From assembly GCA_035472475.1 (NCBI GenBank), contig DATIPA010000142.1, positions 1 to 29,354 of the forward strand: 29,354 nt of DNA. The letters are read 5' to 3'. This DNA is from JAFAXD01 sp035472475. GTDB lineage: Bacteria > Pseudomonadota > Alphaproteobacteria > Rhizobiales > Xanthobacteraceae. Every line of letters begins with the position of its first letter. Within the stretch, counting starts at the first letter, position 1. Shown one piece after another: positions 16,851 through 24,009 of the stretch. A program made the position numbers and the translations under genes. The notes below the pieces were generated by a model. That model saw only the letters and a program-made list of their open reading frames with translations. It was not told where the DNA came from and ran no database searches.

Positions 16851-17249
16851 ATGACGAAGAGCGGGCCGCAGACAAGCAAGTCTCCTTCTGCGCTGATAGA
16901 CGCGAGAATCAAGGAACTGGGCGACTGGCGGGGTAAGATGCTCAGCCGGCTCCGTACCCTGATCAAGGAAGCCGATCCGGACGTTGTCGAGGAGTGGAAG
17001 TGGAGAGGGGTTCCGGTGTGGTCGCACGACGGATTGATCTGCACAGGCGAGACTTACAAGAACGTCGTGAAGATGACCTTCGCCAAAGGGGCGGCTCTGC
17101 AGGATCCTTCCGGCCTGTTCAACTCCAGCCTTGACGGGAACACAAGGCGTGCCATCGACTTCCACGAGGGCGAGAAGATAAACGAGGCGGCGTTGAAGAC
17201 TCTCGTTCGCGCCGCCGTGACGCTGAACAAGGCGAAAGCCAAAAGCTAA
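16851..17249 (+). CDS. DUF1801 domain protein (YdhG-like)
   Basis: A 132-residue soluble protein with an AAAAGGATG region 9-17 nt before the ATG. SALIDARIKELGDWRGKML, EEWKWRGVPVW, ICTGETYKNVVKMTFAKGA and SSLDGNTRRAIDFHEGEKI are the recognisable DUF1801/YdhG pattern. The family resembles frataxin-fold or iron-chaperone proteins in structure, but its function is unsettled. It lies 24 nt downstream of the lyase gene and could be cotranscribed. No oddity in length. Confidence 0.82.
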   Translation: MTKSGPQTSKSPSALIDARIKELGDWRGKMLSRLRTLIKEADPDVVEEWKWRGVPVWSHDGLICTGETYKNVVKMTFAKGAALQDPSGLFNSSLDGNTRRAIDFHEGEKINEAALKTLVRAAVTLNKAKAKS

Positions 17250-17364
17250 TCCACGGGATCCAATATTTTCCGCGGGCATCGGCCTAACAAGTTTCGCAAG
17301 CCGACAGCGGGCGGCTCACGCACCAACCACTCGGTAAACAGCGCCTCGCAGAAGTGTCTTTACG

Positions 17365-17673
17365 TCACGGCCGTTGGCTCGTCTCTGCGACGATCTCGAG
17401 CGGCACGACCTCGACCTCCCCGCCGCCGGCGTGCTTCGTCTGTTCGGTATAACGCGCGAAAAACTCCCGGCTCTGCAGCGCCTTTACGGCCGCGTCATCG
17501 GCCACGGTCGCGAGGTGGTAATAATCGTTGCCGTCGCGATGCTTCATGCAACGGTAGCTGATCCCCTTCAGAGCGGGATCGGCATTGAGAGCCGCGATGA
17601 AGCGGGCGATGTCGGTGTGCCAAGCATCCGGCGAACCGTTCTTCAGGCGATATTTGATCAGAAACTGTTTCAT
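17365..17673 (-). CDS. Small dimeric alpha-beta barrel protein (ABM-like)
   Basis: A 102-residue product with AAGGAG 9-14 nt upstream of ATG 17673. It has the beta-alpha-beta pattern of antibiotic-biosynthesis monooxygenase/dimeric ferredoxin-like folds: KQFLIKYRL, AWHTDIARFIAAL, GISYRCMKHRDGNDYYHLAT, and VKALQSREFFARYTEQT. Such proteins are small cofactor-free oxygenases or stress-linked binding proteins; no catalytic residue can be assigned. It lies 33 nt downstream of the NmrA-like gene on the same strand and probably belongs to that transcript under the divergent HxlR regulator. Confidence 0.75.
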   Translation of the reverse strand: MKQFLIKYRLKNGSPDAWHTDIARFIAALNADPALKGISYRCMKHRDGNDYYHLATVADDAAVKALQSREFFARYTEQTKHAGGGEVEVVPLEIVAETSQRP

Positions 17674-17706
17674 CCTCAGCTCCTTTGCCGCTTCGCGACA
17701 CGCGTG

Positions 17707-18577
17707 TCAGATCCTGGGCGCCGGCTGCTCGCCCCGAAAGATCGCCGCATTGCGCTTGGCAAACTCGGCGAAGCTCGTCGGCCGGCGTCCGAGCAAACCC
17801 TCGGCAACGGGCGACACCTGCGACTCCTTGCCCTTGCGCCGTTCCGCGAACAGCTCCGCGATCGCGTCCGCCATGTAGGGCGGCAGTCCGGCGGCAAGCT
17901 GCGCTTTCTTCGCATCCTCGGGGGCGACGTTGATGTATTTGATGATCTTGCCGGTAGCGGCGGAGAGCCGCTCGGCGACTTCCGTCATGGTGAGCGCCTC
18001 CGGACCGGTCAGCGGATAGATTTTTCCGTCGTGGCCGGGGCGAGTCAGCACGAGCGCCGAGATTTCGGCGAGGTCGCCGACATCGATCGAGGCAATTCTC
18101 TGGTCTTCCATCGGCAGAAACAGCGCACCCTTGGCGACGATCGACGGCACCTGGCGAAAATAGGTCGGCATGAATTCGCCGGCGCGCAGGTGCGTGAATG
18201 CCATGCCGGAAGCTTCCAGCCGCTTCTCGATCTCGCCGTGCATGCGCGCGAAGCGGAACGGCGAATCGAGCTCCGGCATGATGCCGGACAGTTTGACGAC
18301 GTGCTTCACCCCGGCCTCGGCGGCCGCCGCAATGAAGTTTGATTGCACCTCCGGCATCGCCGGGTCTGCCGAGGAGTTGAGCATGGCGCGATCAATGTTA
18401 GCCAGCGCAGCGGGCAGCGTCTCCGGCTTCGCCATGTCGGCGATCACGATCTCGACGTGCGGCAGCGCCGCCAACGGCGCCGCTTTGGTGACGTTGCGCA
18501 CCAGTGCGCGCACCGGAACGCCCCTGGCCGAAAAGCGCCGTGCCGTTCAGCCCGGCGGCTCCTGTCACGAGAATCAT
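17707..18577 (-). pseudogene. NmrA-like NAD(P)-binding oxidoreductase, frameshifted in the Rossmann motif
   Basis: The ATG at 18577 (AAGGTGG 5 nt upstream) opens MILVTGAAGLNGTAL, the NAD(P)-binding GxxGxxG strand and turn. The frame is then lost near 18535-18545, and a second frame carries FSARGVPVRALVRNVTKAAPL and the rest of a complete NmrA/QorB-like protein (DMAKPETLPAALANIDRAML, VKHVVKLSGIMP, HLRAGEFMPTYF, LTGPEALTMTEVAERL). Corrected length would be about 293 residues, normal for the family. An 11-nt deletion between two copies of CGGCGCTT would explain the shift. The second frame could still start at GTG 18513 (268 residues), but that protein would lack the dinucleotide loop. The family reduces quinones or senses NADP. 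It is divergent from an HxlR regulator. Confidence 0.75.
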
Positions 18578-18661
18578 TGTCGCCACCTTTGGATCCGGGC
18601 TCGGGCCCGCTGGCGCCGAACCGCACGCTCTACATTTGGCGGGTGAAGGAGCGATTTAGCA

Positions 18662-18682
18662 AGTATGGACAAAAACGATACT
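18662..18682. promoter_or_regulatory. Candidate HxlR operator (AGTAT-N11-ATACT)
   Basis: AGTAT (18662-18666) and ATACT (18678-18682) form an inverted repeat in the 170-nt divergent region between the NmrA-like gene and the HxlR gene. Winged-helix dimers of the HxlR/YodB/QorR type bind similar AT-rich inverted repeats overlapping divergent promoters, so this is the best operator candidate there. Confidence 0.45.
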
Positions 18683-18747
18683 GTAGCGCGACCGCTCGCC
18701 ATGTCCTATGATGGATTGTGCAACCGACGTTCCGGCGGAGCGACGTG

Positions 18748-19128
18748 ATGCCAAGTTCGAAGATGACCCGCGGCTGCCCTGTCACCGCGTTTCAAAAGAT
18801 GATCAGCGGGAAGTACAAGCTCCGCATCATGTGGGACCTCAAGGACGGACCGCGGCGCTATGGCGAGATCAGAAGCGGTCTGCTGCGTGGAGCGGAGGGC
18901 AGCCGTGAAATCGCGCCCCGCGTGCTCAGCCGCGAGCTCAAGGCGCTTAGCTTGAGCGGGCTGATTGTTCGCAAGGATTTCGGGGTCGTTCCGCCCAAGG
19001 TCGAGTATCGCCTCAGCCGCAAGGGCCAAAGTTTCATTCCGGTGATCGATTCGATTCGAAAATGGGGCGAGCGTCACCTCGGGCCATCGAATAATTCCGA
19101 CAGCGCGTTAAGGATTGCGGCGGAGTAG
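18748..19128 (+). CDS. HxlR-family transcriptional regulator
   Basis: A 126-residue winged-helix protein. ATG 18748 is preferred over the upstream in-frame starts because GGAG lies 7 nt before it. Cys10 in RGCPVTAFQKMISGKYKL is the conserved N-terminal cysteine that acts as a redox or quinone sensor in many HxlR proteins. The wing and recognition helix follow: IMWDLKDGPRRYGEIR, APRVLSRELKALSLSGLIVRKD, PPKVEYRLSRKG and FIPVIDSIRKWGERH. It is divergent from an NmrA-like oxidoreductase and a small barrel protein, a classic arrangement in which HxlR represses detoxification genes until an electrophile or oxidant modifies the cysteine. Inference: it controls the 18577-17365 unit. Confidence 0.9.
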   Translation: MPSSKMTRGCPVTAFQKMISGKYKLRIMWDLKDGPRRYGEIRSGLLRGAEGSREIAPRVLSRELKALSLSGLIVRKDFGVVPPKVEYRLSRKGQSFIPVIDSIRKWGERHLGPSNNSDSALRIAAE

Positions 19129-19325
19129 CAGCGCGTCGAAACCGCGATCAGCCCCGAGATCAAGCGCTCGCCGCCCTCGGATCGCCCACATCTGGACCGC
19201 AATTGAGCCATGCGCCGCACATTTCGGTAACCTGTGGGGCGACCAGCATCAAACTTTGGACACGATTTCGGCCTCTTCTATCGCGTGGTGGGGCATGTGC
19301 CCGGGCAGCCTGTGGGGGGTGGCTC

Positions 19326-19436
19326 ATGGCAGACTGGCAACTCAGACTTCGACAGCTTTGCTTCGTTGCCGCGGAGTTCGCGGTGGCGACGGCATTCGTC
19401 ATCACGTTCGCAGCGGCCGTGAAATACGGCCTCTGA
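19326..19436 (+). CDS. Possible 36-residue single-pass membrane protein
   Basis: A short ORF starting ATG 19326 with a G-rich GGGGGGTGG 4-12 nt upstream. The product begins MADWQLRLRQL and has one hydrophobic helix of about 20 residues (FVAAEFAVATAFVITFAAAV), ending KYGL: charged N-terminus, membrane helix and short tail, a plausible small inner membrane protein. No homolog is recalled and codon statistics are weak at this length. It is annotated only as a candidate. The flanking stretches 19129-19325 and 19437-19603 show no other gene. Confidence 0.4.
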   Translation: MADWQLRLRQLCFVAAEFAVATAFVITFAAAVKYGL

Positions 19437-19566
19437 CGCAGGTCGGTGTCGCACGTCGGTTGTTGGGCTTCGCGGCGAGGCCGATCGCCGCGCATCTAGA
19501 TTCCGTCGCAGCCACGCATAGCGGCGCGACCGGCCGCTGATCAATCAATCATCGCAGAGGTGGCTG

Positions 19567-19588
19567 CCCCGCCGCGCTTGCGGCGGGG
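19567..19588. terminator. Strong GC hairpin
   Basis: CCCCGCCGC (19567-19575) and GCGGCGGGG (19580-19588) form a perfect 9-bp stem with a GCTT loop, 15 nt beyond the stop of the minus-strand 46-residue ORF. It lacks a T-tract on either strand, so termination is probable but not textbook. Confidence 0.5.
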
Positions 19589-19603
19589 AGCTTTGCAACG
19601 CGA

Positions 19604-19744
19604 TCAATACCCGCGCAATACGCGCGTCGCCTGGGTCGGCTCTTGTCGCCGATGAACGCGGAACATGGCCTTGAACAGGATGTGCAGCGGAAGCAACGCC
19701 GCCGCCGACAGCCAGATCGCGGCCAGAAGCCAAAGAAACGTCAT
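19604..19744 (-). CDS. Small 46-residue membrane protein
   Basis: The ATG at 19744 is preceded by GGGGAG about 5 nt upstream. The product starts MTFLWLLAAIWLSAAALLPL, a single hydrophobic helix of about 20 residues, then HILFKAMFRVHRRQEPTQAT and a short end RVLRGY. The helix followed by a basic tail predicts an inner-membrane protein with cytoplasmic C-terminus by the positive-inside rule. The ribosome binding site, amphipathic composition and the hairpin just after its stop support a real gene. I do not recognise a family. Confidence 0.55.
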   Translation of the reverse strand: MTFLWLLAAIWLSAAALLPLHILFKAMFRVHRRQEPTQATRVLRGY

Positions 19745-19908
19745 GTCAGTCTCCCCACCAGTAGTCCCCACCAAGCCCCACGATCAGACTAGGCCTGCAT
19801 TGTGTTCTCCAACGGGTACCCGGCACATGCCCGGCGAATTCTCGTTGTGTGTTGCAGAATGATCACGCTTCGCTAACCGGATGGCGTCGAGCGCCGGCGG
19901 CGCGGTTC

Positions 19909-19957
19909 GAGCGGGTCCCGCAAAAGTGGCAACCGATTTTGCGAAAACGACACGCTC
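19909..19957. repeat. Rhizobial intergenic palindrome (GAGCG...CGCTC)
   Basis: GAGCG (19909-19913) pairs with CGCTC (19953-19957), and CGCAAAA (19919-19925) pairs with TTTTGCG (19937-19943). Layout and the AAAGTGG...AACCG core resemble the widespread Rhizobiales palindromes of the GAGCATGA...TCATGCTC type. It is a known class of dispersed element. Confidence 0.7.
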
Positions 19958-19961
19958 AAAC

Positions 19962-19986
19962 AAAAGTTAACGCGCGCTCCGCGCGC
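19962..19986 (-). terminator. Intrinsic terminator of the dehalogenase gene
   Basis: On the minus strand, GCGCGC-GGA-GCGCGC (19986-19972) is followed by GTTAACTTTTG, a T-rich tail running into TTTGTTT-like bases. It sits 22 nt after the stop at 20008. Confidence 0.6.
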
Positions 19987-20007
19987 TTCCGGTCATTCGC
20001 GCGTCGA

Positions 20008-20922
20008 TCAGGCCCTGCTGCGCGTCAGCGCGGGCGCGGTGGAACCCGTTTCGATCTGGGTGATCCACTCGGCCACGGCGCGGCCGATCACTTCCGGATG
20101 GTCTTCCTGCAGAAAGTGCGCTCCGGCGCCGAGGTGGACGAGGCGGCAGTTGTTAAGCGCCGCCGCAAAGCGTTCGGCAAACTCCGGCGCGACCAGTGCG
20201 CCCGGTGTCGCGGCGAACAGCAGTTTCGGATAGGCCGACGCAGCCAGCGCTGCGTGGGCGGTTTCGAACGTCGCGTAGACATCGGCGGGCTCGCCCGCGA
20301 TCGGAATTTCATTGGGAAACCGCAGAACCGGCCGGCGCGATTGCGGCGTCGGAAACGGCGCGCGGTAGACCGCCATCTCCTCATCGCTCAGCCTGCGGAT
20401 AATCGAACCCGGCAACACGCGTTCCACGAACGCATTGTCCTCCAGGATCAGTTTTTCCCCCGTGCCGGGCGTCCGAAACTTGCGGAACAGCTCGCGCCCG
20501 GCCTGACTTTGCAGGAACTCGTCCCAGGTCGGCATCGGCCGGATGAACTCCATGAAGGCGAGCCCACGCACAAACGTCGGCCGACGCGCCGCCAGGTGGA
20601 ACGCGAGCCCCGTGCCCCAGTCCTGCGCCACCAGATAGGCCGAGCTGATCCCTGCGGCGGCGATGAAGGCGTCCAGATAGCGGACGTGATCGTCAAACCG
20701 GTAAGCGATGTCGGGCTTTCCCGACTGACCGAAGCCGATGAGATCAGGCGCGATGCAATGCGCGACTGGCGCCACCAGCGGGATGATATTGCGCCAGATG
20801 TAGGAAGAGGTGGGGTTTCCATGGAGGAACAGCGCCACCGGCGCGTCGCCCCGGCCCGCCTCCCGGTAGGCCATCGTGGAGTTGAGCACCGAACGTTGCG
20901 GCAACGTGATGTCGGCGCCCAT
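20008..20922 (-). CDS. dhaA: Haloalkane dehalogenase, DbjA/DhaA type
   Basis: A 304-residue alpha/beta hydrolase. From ATG 20922, the oxyanion and halide residue is N36 in HGNPTSS. Nucleophile Asp101 is in VAQDWGTGLAFHL with halide-binding Trp102. The acid is Glu125 in LAFMEFIRPMPTWDEF, and the base is His269 in GAHFLQEDHPE. This is the Asp-His-Glu pentad of subfamily HLD-II. I recall extensive near-identical stretches in B. japonicum DbjA (PVAHCIAPDLIGFGQSGKP, RRPVL, PIAGEPADVY). The segment after PTWDEF up to FRKFRTPG is about nine residues shorter than in DbjA, so the DbjA-specific loop by the tunnel is missing. It hydrolyses a C-halogen bond to alcohol and halide. A secreted small protein gene ends 12 nt upstream, suggesting cotranscription. 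The open frame to 21156 upstream overlaps that gene and is rejected. Confidence 0.92.
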   Translation of the reverse strand: MGADITLPQRSVLNSTMAYREAGRGDAPVALFLHGNPTSSYIWRNIIPLVAPVAHCIAPDLIGFGQSGKPDIAYRFDDHVRYLDAFIAAAGISSAYLVAQDWGTGLAFHLAARRPTFVRGLAFMEFIRPMPTWDEFLQSQAGRELFRKFRTPGTGEKLILEDNAFVERVLPGSIIRRLSDEEMAVYRAPFPTPQSRRPVLRFPNEIPIAGEPADVYATFETAHAALAASAYPKLLFAATPGALVAPEFAERFAAALNNCRLVHLGAGAHFLQEDHPEVIGRAVAEWITQIETGSTAPALTRSRA

Positions 20923-20933
20923 TGCTGTTGCGC

Positions 20934-21257
20934 CTAGCGCGGCGGGTCCGGATGTTGCCGCAGCCAGAGCCCGAGCTTGCCGCAGAACTTTTCGTCGGGA
21001 TGGCTGTCGCAGAATTCCGTGATGTCGGCTTCGATCTCGCGCGACAGCGCATCGCGTTGCGGCGGCGGCGCGGCCGGGGCCGGCGGCGGTGCTGCGTTGG
21101 GCGCCGGCTGGGCGGTGGTTTTCGGAACAAACCGCATCGACGGAATGTCGATGCAACCATCCGACCGGCAGATCAGGAAGTGTGTCGCGTCGCCCGCAAA
21201 CGCGGGCGTTGCAAGCAAACAGGCTGCGGCGACGAGGGCCAGACGGCGCTCGAACAT
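20934..21257 (-). CDS. Small secreted Pro/Ala-rich protein upstream of the dehalogenase
   Basis: A 107-residue product from ATG 21257. Residues 1-21 form a signal peptide (ALVAAACLLATPAFAG). The mature part carries HFLICRSDGCIDIPSMRF with two Cys, a Pro/Ala linker of about 20 residues, then DALSREIEADITEFCDSHPDEKFCGKL with two more Cys. Periplasmic disulfide protein; no domain name is recognised. It ends 12 nt before the dehalogenase ATG, so it is likely the first gene of a two-gene transcript. Nothing shows a functional link. The 292-nt region 21258-21549 between this gene and the Sel1 gene holds only a promoter-like sequence. Confidence 0.75.
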   Translation of the reverse strand: MFERRLALVAAACLLATPAFAGDATHFLICRSDGCIDIPSMRFVPKTTAQPAPNAAPPPAPAAPPPQRDALSREIEADITEFCDSHPDEKFCGKLGLWLRQHPDPPR

Positions 21258-21497
21258 GTTATCACTCGGTCGGTAGACGCGTGGCGTTCCGGCGGGATTG
21301 CGGGCCGCCGCGCGTCGCAGGTTTGGCGCCCTTCATGATCTTACCAACAAATCGGACTGCGCGCTGACGAAATTCGGCGACGCTCGCTTCGTCGCCTCAT
21401 ATTCGCGTTCGCGCCATGCAGCAAGCTACCGTATCGGCGCACAGCGAAGGGGCTTCGGCGCGGCGATCCGGCGCCTGCTGGTCCGGGTCCGTGGCTG

Positions 21498-21506
21498 TGC
21501 TATAAC
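21498..21506 (+). promoter_or_regulatory. Extended -10 promoter element (TGC-TATAAC)
   Basis: TGCTATAAC at 21498-21506 fits an extended -10 box, 44 nt upstream of the Sel1 gene ATG. No convincing -35 hexamer is seen 17 nt upstream. Likely housekeeping sigma promoter. Confidence 0.4.
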
Positions 21507-21549
21507 GCCCGCTCGCCGGCAACCGTCATCAACCAGCCAACGTGGGATC

Positions 21550-22419
21550 ATGGTAAAACGATTTGGCGCAGGTTTGGTCGCAGCCAACATCGGCGTTGTT
21601 CTGTCGGTGCTGGCCCTCGCCGCCGCCCCGTCCGCGGCCCGCGCGCAATCCGCCGATATCGTGCTGTGCGACCGCATCGCCGCCGATCCGGGCGATCCGG
21701 ATAAACCCGCCGACGTCAAAGGCACGCCCGAAATCGCTCAGGCCGATGTTGCGACCGCCATCAAGTTCTGCAAGACCGCCTCGGCGTCCTCGCGCCGCGC
21801 GCTCTACGAGCTTGGCCGCGCCTATGCGGCCAACCAGCAGATAACGGAAGCGCTCGGCGCGTATCGCAAGGCCGCCGACAAGGGCAGCACATCTGCCATG
21901 ATCGAGCTCGGCGTGCTGCTGGCGACCGGGGCGCCGGGCGTCGCCAAGGACGAGGGGCAGGCGCGCAAGCTGTTCGAGCGCGCCGCACAGGCTGGCAACC
22001 CGCGCGGCGCCACCAACCTCGCCGCCCTCCCCAAGGCGGAGGGCGCCACCGCCTCACCGGATGATCCCGTCAAGGCGCGAGCCTTGCTGGCGAAGGCGGC
22101 GGAGACTAACTCGGCGGAAGCGCAATATCAGCTCGGATTGATGACCGCGGAAGGCGTCGGCGGACCGCAGGACGACGCTGCGGCGCGCGCACTGTTTGAA
22201 AAGGCAGCCGCGCAGGGCCATGTCGGGGCGATGGTGCAGATGGGAGCGTTTGCGCAGGCCGGGCGCGGTGGGCCGAAGGACGAGAACGCCGCCAAGGCGT
22301 ACTACGAGAAAGCAGCCGAGCTCGGCAGCGAGGACGCCAAAGCCGCGCTCAAAAGCGCGCAGTGCCGCTTTCGGATCAAGGACAAATACGGGAACTTCAT
22401 CGCCAATCTTTGCTTCTAG
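21550..22419 (+). CDS. Exported Sel1-like repeat (TPR) protein
   Basis: A 289-residue product from ATG 21550; the longer frame upstream is Arg-rich and has no signal. Residues 1-33 form a signal peptide (VVLSVLALAAAPSAARAQS). Several Sel1-type repeats follow, marked by ALYELGRAYAANQQITEALGAYRKAADKGS, AMIELGVLLATG...AR-KLFERAAQAGNP, AQYQLGLMTAEGVGGPQDD, and MVQMGAFAQAGRGGPKDENAAKAYYEKAAELG (each only in part conserved). The two Cys of IVLCDR and IKFCKT lie near the N-terminus, and another pair is at the end (SAQCRF, NLCF). Such periplasmic solenoids scaffold protein-protein contacts. A GAGCATGA hairpin overlaps its stop codon. Confidence 0.85.
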   Translation: MVKRFGAGLVAANIGVVLSVLALAAAPSAARAQSADIVLCDRIAADPGDPDKPADVKGTPEIAQADVATAIKFCKTASASSRRALYELGRAYAANQQITEALGAYRKAADKGSTSAMIELGVLLATGAPGVAKDEGQARKLFERAAQAGNPRGATNLAALPKAEGATASPDDPVKARALLAKAAETNSAEAQYQLGLMTAEGVGGPQDDAAARALFEKAAAQGHVGAMVQMGAFAQAGRGGPKDENAAKAYYEKAAELGSEDAKAALKSAQCRFRIKDKYGNFIANLCF

Positions 22420-22448
22420 AGCATGAGCCCAAAACCAAGGTCATGCTC
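22419..22448. repeat. Rhizobial palindrome GAGCATGA...TCATGCTC overlapping the Sel1 gene stop
   Basis: GAGCATGA (22419-22426) pairs perfectly with TCATGCTC (22441-22448), with a 14-nt loop. The left arm begins at the last base of the TAG stop. It likely also serves as a transcript-ending hairpin. Confidence 0.75.
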
Positions 22449-22470
22449 CAACCAGCATGGGAGTTGAGCG

Positions 22471-22818
22471 TTGCTGGAATTCAAGAAGGCCGCACAACCG
22501 ATCGATGCCGAGCCGACCCGAGCAACCGCGCACTTGCCGGGCCTCGAGATCGAGATCATCCATCGACGCTCGCCCGAGGGTGACGCCGAGCAGATTTCGA
22601 TCAACATGCAGGCAGTGCCGTCGTTCGAGGCGTTCGGCCGCTATGTCGAGGCCGCCAACCCGTTCGCATTCTGGGCCCAGGCCGCGCAGCTCGCATGGCG
22701 CCCGTGGATCGAGGCGGCGCGGACCATGAGCCTGCCGTGGGGCGCGCCCCCGCAGTTGACGCAAGACCCATCGGACGCCGGCGCCCCCGCCTCGGGAAAA
22801 AATCGTTCCACCGGATAG
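22471..22818 (+). CDS. Conserved hypothetical protein, Trp/Ala-rich helical C-terminal half
   Basis: A 115-residue product from TTG 22471 with GGGAG 8 nt upstream. No signal peptide. The first half has a beta-like pattern (LPGLEIEIIHRRSPEGDAEQ ISINMQAVPSFEAF); the second has a helical aromatic stretch (NPFAFWAQAAQLAWRPWIEAARTM) and a polar Pro-rich tail. The FWAQAAQLAW...WIEAARTM segment is loosely reminiscent of phasin-like helices, but this is weak and I assign no function. It is 51 nt downstream of the Sel1 gene with a palindrome between. Confidence 0.65.
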   Translation: MLEFKKAAQPIDAEPTRATAHLPGLEIEIIHRRSPEGDAEQISINMQAVPSFEAFGRYVEAANPFAFWAQAAQLAWRPWIEAARTMSLPWGAPPQLTQDPSDAGAPASGKNRSTG

Positions 22819-22878
22819 CGCCGACCAGGGATATTTCGGTTCGCGCCGCTACGCGGCCTTGCACACGGCGTTCACCCC

Positions 22879-23523
22879 TTAGCGCCGGCTCAAGGCGGCG
22901 CCCAGATCGCGCCGGATGTAGATCTCCAGAAAGCCCGGAAGCAATCCTTCCTTGGCCATCTGTTTGAACGGTTCGGTGTAGCGCTGATCGTTCTGCTTAG
23001 TGAGGAGAACGATGCGCCACGCGTTGTGCGGCGCGTCCTCCGAACCGGCGGCCGCATGTTCGACGTGGAACAGCGGCTGGAAGTCGCTTGCGTAGATGCG
23101 CTCGCCCTTCTCGGTCGTCATCTCCCGGCGGCCGAGAAAGAAAATCCGCCGCGTGGTGGGGTTGATGAACACGTCCTCGAGCACCTGGCCACGGTCAGGC
23201 CTGATCCACCCGAGCTGCATGGATGAGCGGAAGAACCGTTCGCAGCCCTGTTCGAGACGGTGGCGTCCCCAAGAATGACTGGTCGACACGACATAGGCGA
23301 TGTAGGTCGCCGGGTCCCACGCCTTTTTCATCTCCATATCCCACAGCATCGTGCGGGTGAAGTGAGTCGGCGGCTTGATCACATAGCGCTCGGCCAGGAT
23401 CTTGTTGACGTCGTGAGCCGGCAGCTCCAACTGGGTGTGGTTCGGATCGCGCCACGCCGCGTTGAATTCCTCCTCAGCGCTTGCGAACGACGGCGCGGTG
23501 TCGAGGGCATTTTGCACGGACAT
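22879..23523 (-). CDS. Conserved protein of unknown function, 214 residues
   Basis: From ATG 23523 (AAAGAGG about 8 nt upstream), with no signal peptide or membrane helix. Recognisable conserved-looking blocks are AAWRDPNHTQLELPAHDV, HFTRTMLWDMEMKKAWDPATYIAY, GCERFFRSSMQLGW, RIFFLGRREMTTEKGERIY and GFLEIYIRRDLGA. The charged and aromatic composition is that of a cytosolic globular protein. I do not recognise the family; no metal or nucleotide motif is obvious. The upstream in-frame ATG at 23568 adds 15 Arg/Lys-rich residues and lacks a better ribosome binding site. It lies 89 nt downstream of the next minus-strand gene. Confidence 0.75.
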   Translation of the reverse strand: MSVQNALDTAPSFASAEEEFNAAWRDPNHTQLELPAHDVNKILAERYVIKPPTHFTRTMLWDMEMKKAWDPATYIAYVVSTSHSWGRHRLEQGCERFFRSSMQLGWIRPDRGQVLEDVFINPTTRRIFFLGRREMTTEKGERIYASDFQPLFHVEHAAAGSEDAPHNAWRIVLLTKQNDQRYTEPFKQMAKEGLLPGFLEIYIRRDLGAALSRR

Positions 23524-23612
23524 GCTCTTGCCTCTTTCTTTTCGAGCCCCGGCCGGCGCGATCGGCAACGCGGGCCAATCGCGCTATCGGCCTGGCGGGG
23601 GTGCGTGCATGA

Positions 23613-23906
23613 CTATCGATCGCTGTATGGCCGCACGCGCCTCGCCCGATAGGGATGGGGATAGGCATAGCGATACAGTCCGTAGGCCGGCAACGCCCCG
23701 TACGGCGAGGCATAGACCGGCGCGCCGGTGAAGATGCTCGGTCCGATGTAAACGAAGTCGGGGGGAATCGTGTATCCGGGCACGCCCGGTCCCGTATAGA
23801 TCGGCGGCCGCGAGGATCCGTACCATCGCGCGTGCGCCGGTAGCGTGATGACGGCGACGCCGCCGAACAATGCGATGACTGCGACCATGTGACGGCTACT
23901 CAGCAT
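23613..23906 (-). CDS. Small secreted Tyr/Pro/Gly-rich protein
   Basis: A 97-residue product with AGGGGG 7-12 nt before ATG 23906. Signal peptide MVAVIALFGGVAVITLPAHA, then a mature region dominated by Pro, Tyr and Gly (RPPIYTGPGVPGYTIPP, ASPYGALPAYGLYRYAYPHPY) with a basic end. There are no cysteines. Such low-complexity secreted proteins are common in Bradyrhizobium and probably sit at the cell surface; their function is unknown. It lies 104 nt downstream of the YcaO gene on the same strand, so read-through is possible, but nothing ties it to that system. Confidence 0.75.
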   Translation of the reverse strand: MLSSRHMVAVIALFGGVAVITLPAHARWYGSSRPPIYTGPGVPGYTIPPDFVYIGPSIFTGAPVYASPYGALPAYGLYRYAYPHPYRARRVRPYSDR

Positions 23907-24009
23907 CCATAACCCCCTTCGGCCGGCGCCGCAGGATCAAGGCTCGCCGCCGACCATAGCAGCCTATCCGGCACGCTCCCAGACCAATGGCGCATGGGCG
24001 GATGGATGA

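Noticed and set aside
20923..21156. Upstream extension of the dehalogenase frame
   Set aside because: It lies over the secreted protein gene at 20934-21257, is Arg/Ala-rich, and the DbjA-like start aligns at 20922.
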